NCBI GenBank assembly: GCA_947259495.1
Contig: CAMYLV010000036.1
Coordinates: 1-32,419 of the forward strand
Length of the DNA: 32,419 bases
Direction: 5' to 3'
Origin: an uncultured Desulfobacterales bacterium
Lineage (GTDB): Bacteria; Desulfobacterota; Desulfobacteria; Desulfobacterales; JAHEIW01
Part shown: piece by piece, positions 15,638 through 22,319 of the stretch
Layout: each line of letters starts with the position of its first letter
Numbering within the stretch: the stretch's first letter is position 1
The notes under the pieces: generated by a model
The model's database searches: none
What the model was told of the DNA's origin: nothing
What the model saw: the letters and a program-made list of their open reading frames with translations, nothing else
Made by a program: the position numbers and the translations under genes

Positions 15638-17107
15638 GTGAGTGAGGATATCGCTGCAACCAAAAATATCGACTGGAAAAAGATGGGGTTTCTTTTCCTG
15701 GGGATGACCCTTTTTACGATAGTTTATCTGGCACCTGCCTGGCCCGATGCCGTCGATCCCATGGGCAAGCATTTTCCGCTAAGCCGGGAGGCCAAGGGCG
15801 CCATTGCCGTGTTTCTGCTGGCTGCCACCTGGTGGGTTTTCGAAGTGGTGCCCATCGGTGTGACCAGCCTGGCCATCGGCGTATTGCAGGCCATGTTCCT
15901 GATCCGCCCGGCCAGAGATGCCTTTACCGACTTTATGGTGCCCTCGGTGATGTTTATTTTTGCCTCGATTATGATCGGGCTGGTATTCACCAAGACCGGC
16001 TTGACCAAACGTCTGGCGTACAAAATGCTGATCATCGTCGGTGAAAAAACCAGTATGATCTACCTGGGCTGTTTCATTGTGACGTCGATCCTGACGCATA
16101 TCATGGCGCATACGGCGGTGGCCGCCACCATTTACCCGCTGCTGGTCTCGATTTATGCGCTTTACGGGGAAGGGGATAAAAAGACAAAATTCGGCAAGGG
16201 GTTGTTTATCGGTATGGCCTATGTTGCCGGTGCCGGCAGCATTGTCACCCTGCTGGGCGCCGCCCGCGGTGCCGTGGCCCTGGGCTTTTATAAAGAAATC
16301 ATGAATCAGGACATCACCTTTTTCCAGCTGACCTGGTACATGTTCCCCATCGGCTGGCTCATGACATTTTTGTTATGGGGCTTTTTCATGGTGTTTTTCA
16401 AACCGGAAAAGGCGGCCATCCCCGGTTTGCGGGAAAAGGCTCAGAAACTCAACGCAGAACTGGGGCCCCTGACCCGCAACGAGATCAAGGCAGCCGTTAT
16501 CGTGGGCGCCTGTATTCTTGTCATGGCGGCCAAGCAGTTCCTTCCAGCGCTGGCGCCCATCGACAAAACCGCCATTATTTTGGTATCGACCATCCTGTTT
16601 TTTGTCACCGGCATCATGGACATCGACGACCTGGAAGACATTCCCTGGAATATTATTCTGTTGTTCGCCGGTGCGATGAGTATCGGCAACTGCCTGTGGC
16701 AAACCGGCGCCGCCAGCTGGATGGCGGTCAACTGGCTGGCCATGTTCCAGGAATCCAACTGGTTTGTGTTTGTGATGAGCATCGCCTTTTTCGTGATGGT
16801 CATGACCAACGTCATCATGAACGTGGCCGCCATCGCTATATCCCTGCCCGTTGCGCTGGTCATCGCGCCCTATCTGGGCGTGGCCGGTGAAGTGATCCTG
16901 TTTGCGGCTTTGGTTACCGCCGGGATGCCCTTCCTGCTGCTGGTGGGTGCCGCCCCCAACGCGATTGCCTATGACTCCGGTCAGTTTACGACTGCTGAAT
17001 TTTTTCTATACGGCATCCCCGCCAGTATCATTTTGATGATCGTCACCGGATTTGCCGTCTTTGTGCTCTGGCCCCTGATGGGCATGCCGATATTAACCGG
17101 TGGTTAA
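15638..17107 (+). CDS. SLC13/DASS-type anion permease (489 aa)
   Basis: This is a 489-residue membrane carrier starting at GTG 15638 behind AGGAGGG. Hydrophobic helices fill most of the protein. The two-repeat plan of the family is visible: ILTHIMAHTAVAATIYPLL with GAGSIVTLLGAARG in the first half, and MTNVIMNVAAIAISLPVAL with VGAAPNAIAYDSGQFTTAEFF in the second. The last element is very typical of SLC13 carriers. It likely imports a divalent anion such as a dicarboxylate or sulfate. It follows a CBS protein in the same operon. It is only distantly similar to the divergent permease at 12511-14112, so the two modules probably separated long ago or use different substrates. Confidence 0.93.
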   Translation: MSEDIAATKNIDWKKMGFLFLGMTLFTIVYLAPAWPDAVDPMGKHFPLSREAKGAIAVFLLAATWWVFEVVPIGVTSLAIGVLQAMFLIRPARDAFTDFMVPSVMFIFASIMIGLVFTKTGLTKRLAYKMLIIVGEKTSMIYLGCFIVTSILTHIMAHTAVAATIYPLLVSIYALYGEGDKKTKFGKGLFIGMAYVAGAGSIVTLLGAARGAVALGFYKEIMNQDITFFQLTWYMFPIGWLMTFLLWGFFMVFFKPEKAAIPGLREKAQKLNAELGPLTRNEIKAAVIVGACILVMAAKQFLPALAPIDKTAIILVSTILFFVTGIMDIDDLEDIPWNIILLFAGAMSIGNCLWQTGAASWMAVNWLAMFQESNWFVFVMSIAFFVMVMTNVIMNVAAIAISLPVALVIAPYLGVAGEVILFAALVTAGMPFLLLVGAAPNAIAYDSGQFTTAEFFLYGIPASIILMIVTGFAVFVLWPLMGMPILTGG

Positions 17108-17162
17108 CGGTAAATCAATTGGGTTGAATCGATCAATTTAGCTAACAGTGAGAAAGGTTGTC

Positions 17163-18593
17163 ATGAACAAGCTCGAAAAATTATTTGATCGCATCATCGG
17201 TAAAGTCAACATCAGCTTGAGAGGATTTAACTTTGACGCTAAAGAATACCTAAAATATCTTCAAAATTACATCCCGCTGCGTCAGTTGGTCAAATTCTAT
17301 GCATTTTACGGGTTTATCGGGCATCAGCCGTTCAATTTCCACTTCAGTCGCTCAAACCTGGCCGGCAGCTATTTTTTGGGAAATTGTATGGTTGACAATG
17401 CGATTCTCTATAAAAGTGATATCCGTGGCGACGAACTCAAATCCAAAGGCGATACCATTAATTATCAAGACATCTATTTTACCCTGGACCACGATGAGAA
17501 AGTCCGGATTCAAGACAGTATTCTGATTAAGACACTAGTGCACAATTGTTCCAACGATCCGGCAAACTTCGAATTGTTTCTGATTAAAAACGCTGCATCA
17601 GCGCCCTATGCGAATATTCATGGATCCCTGGTGGAGGGGTGTTTTCTGGGGCCTTTCGCGACCGCCGATCTAACGCGTCTTCACGGATGTATCCTTGGAA
17701 CATACGCCTATGTGCAAACCGGAGAACTATGGAAGGAGAATATCGGTAATGGTCGGATCTTGATCAGAAACGACAACAACTTTGAATTCTCCTATCGGTT
17801 TTCACCAAGGGTATTGGATCGATACATACGATTTAAAATCGGTCAACAGCCAAGCGGTATTTTTATCGATTTTATCAGAAAGCGTAAGGAAGCATTCCAG
17901 CAGATATTTGATGCGGTAAATTTAGAGCCCCCCCCGATGGTACCGAAATCAAGCTCTTTAAGCCGCTATGCGGTCGTCAGACCGAAAACACACATTGGTG
18001 AAAATGTGCTGGTGTCACAACGGGCATATCTGGAAAACTCATTTCTCGGTAACGGGGCGAATGCTCAGGAAAATTGCTATATCATCAACTCGCGTCTGAA
18101 AGGCGATAATGTGACGGCTCACGGTGCCAAATTGGTCCACGCCCGTCTGGCAAAAAATGTCTTTGTTGGTTTTAACGCCTTTTTACGGGGAACAGCGGAT
18201 TGTCCGCTCGACATCGGCACGGGCAGCGTCGTCATGCCCCACACGATTATCGACCTCAAACAGCCCGTAGCCGTTCCGGCGAATCATCTGGTCTGGGGGT
18301 ACATCCAACATCCCGACGATCTCAAATATAATAGTTTATCATTGAAAAAATTTGCTGCGGTTCGCCTTAAAAAAACCATCAAAACCATGAAATTTAGCGG
18401 AAATGGCGCTGCATTTGTCCAAGCCTTTCGGCACCGCATCCAACACATCCTTGAAGCTAACGGGGCTTACTTTGACGGGAAGCATAATCGGGGTCACGCC
18501 CAGCAGGAACAAGACATATCTTTTAACATTATCCAGCCTTACATGACAGGCCCCAGGAAGGGTCTTTTCCCAACTCTTGATATTCAGCCGTGA
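17163..18593 (+). CDS. Left-handed beta-helix (hexapeptide-repeat-like) protein
   Basis: This is a 476-residue protein. The ATG at 17163 follows AGAAAGG by 6 bases and is preferred over a GTG 15 bases earlier. Two stretches show the short I/V/L-x-x-x-x rungs of a left-handed beta-helix: about residues 62-95 (SNLAGSYFLGNCMVDNAIL) and about 280-370 (ENVLVSQRAYLENSFLGNGA...NVFVGFNAFLRG...IGTGSVVMPHTIIDL). Proteins of this fold include acyl- and nucleotidyl-transferases, but no catalytic histidine or nucleotidyltransferase motif stands out, so an enzyme activity cannot be claimed. It follows the CBS-permease operon by 55 bp on the same strand and may be co-transcribed. There is no signal peptide. 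Confidence 0.75.
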   Translation: MNKLEKLFDRIIGKVNISLRGFNFDAKEYLKYLQNYIPLRQLVKFYAFYGFIGHQPFNFHFSRSNLAGSYFLGNCMVDNAILYKSDIRGDELKSKGDTINYQDIYFTLDHDEKVRIQDSILIKTLVHNCSNDPANFELFLIKNAASAPYANIHGSLVEGCFLGPFATADLTRLHGCILGTYAYVQTGELWKENIGNGRILIRNDNNFEFSYRFSPRVLDRYIRFKIGQQPSGIFIDFIRKRKEAFQQIFDAVNLEPPPMVPKSSSLSRYAVVRPKTHIGENVLVSQRAYLENSFLGNGANAQENCYIINSRLKGDNVTAHGAKLVHARLAKNVFVGFNAFLRGTADCPLDIGTGSVVMPHTIIDLKQPVAVPANHLVWGYIQHPDDLKYNSLSLKKFAAVRLKKTIKTMKFSGNGAAFVQAFRHRIQHILEANGAYFDGKHNRGHAQQEQDISFNIIQPYMTGPRKGLFPTLDIQP

Positions 18594-18639
18594 GCATGAT
18601 CAACAATCGAGGTCATATGTTTTGACACCATTGTGTTAC

Positions 18640-18654
18640 CTAAATTGAGCGTTC
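18640..18654 (+). repeat. 15-bp recurrent motif copy (one mismatch)
   Basis: It reads CTAAATTGAGCGTTC, one mismatch at the last base. It lies 46 bp beyond the beta-helix gene in the same direction. With the inverted copy at 19821-19835 it encloses the receiver gene at 18856-19287. Confidence 0.82.
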
Positions 18655-18855
18655 AAATACGGAATCCTCACTTGGTCGGTCACAAAGTGTGTATCTTTGA
18701 AAAATTCGGTGACATTTCGCATTACGCTGCCAGGTAAGGGTGCAATTTGATAGTTGATCAATCTCTATCCTCTATAGTAATTAAAAGGTTATGCTAAATC
18801 CTAAAATTCTTCTGAACGAAATTAGCGCGAATAAAAATTATAAGGGAGTATATCC

Positions 18856-19287
18856 ATGAGCATCGCAAATGTATTACTCGTAGATGATGAGGTCGAATTT
18901 GTTGAAACTTTCAGTGAACGCTTAAAAAGGCGAAACCTTGAAATCTCAAAGGCGTTCAGCGGAAAAGAGGCGCTCAAGGTACTTGAGAAAAACAAAAATA
19001 TCGAGGTTGTTATTCTGGATGTAATGATGCCGGAATTGGACGGAATCGAAACACTGGTTGAAATCAGAAAGCGGTATCCGCTGGTGGAGGTCATCATGCT
19101 TTCGGGTCATTCGACGGTCGAATCAGCCATTGAAGGAATGAAAAAAGGCGCCTTTGATTATTTGATGAAACCATGCGACATGGATCAGATCATCGCCAAG
19201 GTCAGCGATGCGGTGGCGAAAAAACGGCGGCATGAAGAAAAAATAATCCAGGCCCGCATCAAAGAAATCACCTCCAGGCGGGTATAG
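18856..19287 (+). CDS. Stand-alone response-regulator receiver (paralogue of 3938-4381)
   Basis: This is a 143-residue receiver with D10-D11, phospho-acceptor D55 in VVILDVMMP, S83 in MLSG and K105 in LMKPCD. It starts at an ATG behind AGGGAG. No output domain follows, only a charged helical tail (DAVAKKRRHEEKIIQARIKEI). It is very like the receiver at 3938-4381, including AIEGMKKGAFDYLMKPCD and the RHEEKI/EHEERI tail. No kinase gene adjoins it. The nearest kinase is about 12 kb away, so it may draw phosphate from that cluster. It sits between inverted copies of the 15-bp motif, as its paralogue does. Confidence 0.93.
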   Translation: MSIANVLLVDDEVEFVETFSERLKRRNLEISKAFSGKEALKVLEKNKNIEVVILDVMMPELDGIETLVEIRKRYPLVEVIMLSGHSTVESAIEGMKKGAFDYLMKPCDMDQIIAKVSDAVAKKRRHEEKIIQARIKEITSRRV

Positions 19288-19572
19288 TGTCATGTCCCAC
19301 GAACATATTAAAAAAGTCGCGTCGTTTACTTAAGTCCTGTTGAATTCTTGCATTGAGAAAATTCCAAACCAGTGTGCATGAAGGAAGAATGCTGCAAATC
19401 AAATTGTTTCTTCTTGACATGGCCTACCCATAAAATATATCTATTTTTATCATATAGCCCGATTTAAAAAATAAATTTAGTTCAGCGAAACACCAACTCC
19501 TGAATTGAGCGATTGTCGAGGTCGAAGATCCGCCTTCGGAGGACCGAAGATCCGCCTCTGTAGGGTTGCCGC

Positions 19573-19654
19573 CCCGGTGAAATAGGCCCGCCCGTTTGAA
19601 TCCCCCGCAGGGGGGCCGCAAAGCGGCATTCAACCGGGCAAGCATTTCACTGGG
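19573..19654. repeat. T-shaped (three-way junction) palindrome
   Basis: The stem 19590-19601 pairs with 19628-19639 (12 bp, one mismatch). Its loop is filled completely by two adjoining hairpins: CCCCC-GCA-GGGGG (19602-19614) and GCCGC-AAA-GCGGC (19615-19627), with no unpaired base between the three stems. A further outer stem CCCGGTGAAAT (19573-19583) pairs with ATTTCACTGGG (19644-19654), with one G-T pair. Confidence 0.85.
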
Positions 19655-19676
19655 CAGGCAGCTACAAGGAAGATGT

Positions 19677-19705
19677 CGTTCCGCTATAGTTGGCTATGCG
19701 GGACG
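19677..19705. repeat. Strong hairpin
   Basis: CGTTCCGC (19677-19684) pairs with GCGGGACG (19698-19705), with one G-T pair. It is extended past one bulged base by ATAG/CTAT around the loop TTGG. It is not followed by a T tract, so it is not a standard terminator. Confidence 0.75.
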
Positions 19706-19748
19706 GTATATGACACAGTAGATGCGGTAAGATCGACAATCCCGAAGG

Positions 19749-19824
19749 GTTTTAAATTAAAAATATTAAAAACGATAGAATTCCTTAAAATTAAGAAGTC
19801 TCCCCCATATTTTTAATTTAAAAC
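19749..19824. repeat. 18-bp perfect inverted repeat, 40-bp spacer
   Basis: GTTTTAAATTAAAAATAT (19749-19766) is the exact reverse complement of 19807-19824. The right arm overlaps the 15-bp motif at 19821. The AT-rich arms and its place just upstream of the importer genes could suit a regulatory or mobile-element role. Confidence 0.88.
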
Positions 19825-19835
19825 GCTCAATTTAG
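19821..19835 (-). repeat. 15-bp recurrent motif, exact copy, minus orientation
   Basis: The minus strand reads exactly CTAAATTGAGCGTTT. It lies 24 bp ahead of the substrate-binding-protein start codon and is the right-hand partner of the copies at 18640 and 19500. Confidence 0.85.
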
Positions 19836-19858
19836 AAAACAAAAAAGGAGGGTATATC

Positions 19859-20884
19859 ATGAAAAAGTTAGGATTGGTTTTTGTATGCGGACTTATTTGC
19901 GTATTTCTCATAGCGGGGGTTGCCGCCGCCAAGGAACAGGTGGTGGTGTACACCTCACTGGAAAATGAAGAGATCGTCGAATATCTGAAAGTCGCCAAAA
20001 AAGAGCTGGCCGATCTGGATATTCAGGCCATCCGGCTCTCCACCGGAGAGCTGGGCGCCCGCATGCTGGCCGAAAAAGACAACCCGCAGGCAGACTGCAT
20101 CTGGGGCTGGGCGGTCACCAATATGTCGGAATTTGTTCCCAAGGGCATGCTGGTGCCCTATAAACCCAGGGGCTGGGATATGATCCCGGCCAACTTCAAG
20201 GACCCTGAAGGATACTGGACCGCCATTGACCTGTATGCCGCCGCACTGGTCCCGAACACCAAAGTACTCGCGCAAAAAAATATGCCGATGCCCAAAGGCT
20301 GGAATGATCTGTTGAATCCGGTCTATAAGGGCGCTTTGATCATGCCCAACCCGGCCAGCTCCGGCACCGGGTTTTTGCAGGTGGCCAGCATCCTGGTCAT
20401 GATGGACCCGGATTACAAATCCAAGCCCGTAGAACAGAATAAAGGCTGGGATTTCCTCAAACAGCTGGACAAAAACATGGGCCAGTACATCAAAAGCGGC
20501 TCCAAACCGGCCAAGCTGACCGCCGCCGGTGAATATGCGGTGGGCGCTTCTTTTGCTTTTGTATACTCTTCTCTGAAAAAGAAAGGCTTTCCGGTCGCGC
20601 TGGTGATGCCCGAGGAAGGCGCCGGGTTCGAGCTCGAGGCCAACGCGCTGCTCAAAGGCGCCAAGAATGAGGCGGCGGCCAAGAAATTCCTGGACTGGGC
20701 CATCAGCAAACAGGCCATGGAAGAATATGCCAAATTCAAGCTGGGGGTCACCTATCCGGGTGTTTCCGGGCCTAAGGATCTGCCTGCCCTGAAAACAATT
20801 AAGCTGGCTCCGATGGATTTCCCGTGGCAATCTGAAAATCGCGCCAAAATCCTGGAAGTCTGGCAAAACCATTTCCTGAAATAA
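19859..20884 (+). CDS. ABC importer substrate-binding protein, 2-aminoethylphosphonate/iron type
   Basis: This is a 341-residue periplasmic binding protein with a signal peptide (MKKLGLVFVCGLICVFLIAGVAAA, cleavage near residue 24) and a very strong ribosome site (AAGGAGGG). The mature part begins with VVVYTSLENEEIVEYL and carries MPNPASSGTGFL, QYIKSGSKPAKLTAAGEYAVG and GAGFELEANALLKGAKN. These match my memory of the putative 2-aminoethylphosphonate-binding (PhnS2-type) group within the broader iron(III)-binding family. It should capture substrate for the ATPase and permease downstream. Substrate identity is uncertain; ferric iron or another organic anion remains possible. Confidence 0.87.
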   Translation: MKKLGLVFVCGLICVFLIAGVAAAKEQVVVYTSLENEEIVEYLKVAKKELADLDIQAIRLSTGELGARMLAEKDNPQADCIWGWAVTNMSEFVPKGMLVPYKPRGWDMIPANFKDPEGYWTAIDLYAAALVPNTKVLAQKNMPMPKGWNDLLNPVYKGALIMPNPASSGTGFLQVASILVMMDPDYKSKPVEQNKGWDFLKQLDKNMGQYIKSGSKPAKLTAAGEYAVGASFAFVYSSLKKKGFPVALVMPEEGAGFELEANALLKGAKNEAAAKKFLDWAISKQAMEEYAKFKLGVTYPGVSGPKDLPALKTIKLAPMDFPWQSENRAKILEVWQNHFLK

Positions 20885-20906
20885 GCATGCGTTGAATGAC
20901 TCTTTT

Positions 20907-20944
20907 AAACTTCATAAATCCTCCTCGGAGGATTTATGAAGTTT
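20907..20944 (+). terminator. 18-bp perfect hairpin between binding protein and ATPase
   Basis: AAACTTCATAAATCCTCC (20907-20924) pairs perfectly with 20927-20944 across a 2-base gap, with a T-rich stretch after the right arm (TTTTGTCTTT). It sits 22 bp beyond the binding-protein stop. It probably acts as a partial terminator or 3' stabiliser, giving more binding protein than ATPase and permease. Confidence 0.75.
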
Positions 20945-21066
20945 TGTCTTTATAGTGGCTGTCAAAAAAACGTCTCGTTATTCAAACTTTTTTTTCTACA
21001 AACACTTATGCCGCAATTCCATAACTTGGAACATTATGATGGAAAGCGGTATAAACGGACCTCCTT

Positions 21067-22164
21067 ATGGAAACCACCTCCAAACAGCTTGTTTTAAAAA
21101 ACATCAACAAACAATTTGGCGATCTGGTGGCGGTCAAAGATGTGGATCTGGTGATCGCGCCAGCTGAGTTCGTCTGCTTTTTAGGCCCCAGCGGGTGCGG
21201 TAAAACCACCCTTTTGAGGATCATTACCGGATTCGAGCAGCAGACCAGCGGGGATGTCATTTACGACGACAAAATTATCAACGATGTCATCCCGCAAAAA
21301 CGGGATTTCGGGATCGTGTTTCAGTCTTACGCCCTGTTTCCCAATATGACGGTGCATCAGAATGTCGCCTTTGGTTTGAAAATGCGCAACATGCCGCCAA
21401 AGCTGATCGATGAGCGCGTCGGTGAAATTTTAAAGCTGGTGGGCCTGACAGACTGGGAGCGCCATTATCCTTCACAGCTCAGCGGCGGCCAGCAGCAACG
21501 GGTGGCGCTGGGCCGGGCGATTGCCATCAAACCCAAGGTGCTGCTACTGGATGAACCCCTGAGCGCCCTGGATGCTAAGATCAGGATACGCCTTCGAACG
21601 GTTATCAAAAGGCTGCAGGAAGAACTGGGCGTTACGATGATCTATGTCACCCACGACCAGGAAGAGGCACTGGCACTGGCGGATCGGGTCGCCATCATGC
21701 GGGATGGAGAGATCAGACAGATCGGTTCGCCCTGGGAAATATATAAACAACCCAAAACCAGCTTTATCGCTGAATTTGTGGGGACCTCCAATTTTATTAC
21801 CGGAAAGAAGAAAAACGGCAAGGTACAGTTCGGTCGGTTGGAGCTGGCGGTCACAAACCTGGATGATAGCGGAAACGAGACGGTTTATCTTGCCATTCGG
21901 CCCGAAAATATTGAACTGGTCGATGAAACCCGCTCCTCTGAAAATTATCTGGCCTCCAATGTGGTTGAAGTTGCGGCCGAGGTAATCAATTTTCTGGGGG
22001 CGATCGTAAGAATTACGTTCATTCTTGAAGAAGAAGAAATGCTGGTGGATATTTCAGAGAAAGCGTTTGAAAAACTGAGTTTAAAACGAAAAGATAAGTT
22101 TAAACTTTATTTCCCACCGGATGAATTTCATCAGTATACTGAGCTGTTCAGAAAACTCATCTAG
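21067..22164 (+). CDS. ABC importer ATPase, 2-aminoethylphosphonate/iron type
   Basis: This is a 365-residue cytoplasmic ATPase. Walker A GPSGCGKTT starts at residue 40, Q-loop FQSYALFPNMTV is near 85, the signature LSGGQQQR is at 138-145, Walker B VLLLDEPLSALD is at 158-169 and the H-loop THDQEEAL is near 195. The last 120 residues look like a TOBE-type regulatory region (VYLAIRPENIEL). It powers the importer with the permease that follows and the binding protein before it. The ATG at 21067 lacks a strong ribosome site, which fits lower expression than the binding protein. The subfamily is the CysA/PotA/FbpC-like group. Confidence 0.92.
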   Translation: METTSKQLVLKNINKQFGDLVAVKDVDLVIAPAEFVCFLGPSGCGKTTLLRIITGFEQQTSGDVIYDDKIINDVIPQKRDFGIVFQSYALFPNMTVHQNVAFGLKMRNMPPKLIDERVGEILKLVGLTDWERHYPSQLSGGQQQRVALGRAIAIKPKVLLLDEPLSALDAKIRIRLRTVIKRLQEELGVTMIYVTHDQEEALALADRVAIMRDGEIRQIGSPWEIYKQPKTSFIAEFVGTSNFITGKKKNGKVQFGRLELAVTNLDDSGNETVYLAIRPENIELVDETRSSENYLASNVVEVAAEVINFLGAIVRITFILEEEEMLVDISEKAFEKLSLKRKDKFKLYFPPDEFHQYTELFRKLI

Positions 22165-22181
22165 AGGCTATCTTAAATAAG

Positions 22182-22312
22182 GTTGAGTCCGTTGAGCCGG
22201 TTGTGCCCGTTGGCCGGTTAAAAAATAAAAGCAGGACTTTTTCCTTTTATAACGGGCCAAATCCCGCTTTGCGGGGACCTTCGGCCGGCTCAACGGGCTC
22301 AACGGGCCAACC
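22182..22312. repeat. Inverted arrays of a 9-bp word (GTTGAGCCG type)
   Basis: Four 9-bp units GTTGAGTCC, GTTGAGCCG, GTTGTGCCC, GTTGGCCGG run from 22182 to 22217. Three reverse-complement units, CGGCTCAAC, GGGCTCAAC, GGGCCAACC, run from 22286 to 22312. A CCCGC/GCGGG hairpin lies between them. The array fills the gap between ATPase and permease. Confidence 0.85.
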
Positions 22313-22319
22313 TAAAAAT

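Larger units (their letters stand above)
19500..19835. mobile_element. Candidate MITE-like element bounded by inverted 15-bp motifs
   Basis: The left end CTGAATTGAGCGATT (19500-19514) and right end AAACGCTCAATTTAG (19821-19835) are inverted copies differing at two positions, bounding 336 bp of non-coding, highly foldable DNA. It has no transposase. I could not identify a target-site duplication, so transposition is an inference from the ends and the internal structure only. Confidence 0.45.
19288..19858. other. Structured gene-free segment upstream of the ABC importer
   Basis: This 571-bp stretch has no credible gene. It contains a motif copy at 19500, a directly repeated 13-mer (CGAAGATCCGCCT at 19523 and 19545), a T-shaped palindrome (19573-19654), a strong hairpin (19677-19705), an 18-bp perfect inverted repeat (19749-19824) and an exact inverted motif copy (19821-19835). 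The last is 24 bp ahead of the next start codon. The GC-rich middle contrasts with its AT-rich edges. Confidence 0.8.

Noticed and set aside
17127-17141. Possible further motif copy (AATCGATCAATTTAG) before the beta-helix gene
   Set aside because: It differs at two positions within the core, including the GAGCG part shared by all other copies; it is likely chance in AT-rich sequence.
19424-19645. Minus-strand 73-codon frame upstream of the binding-protein gene
   Set aside because: It covers the foldable repeat element and consists of palindrome translation, with no ribosome site or recognisable domain.
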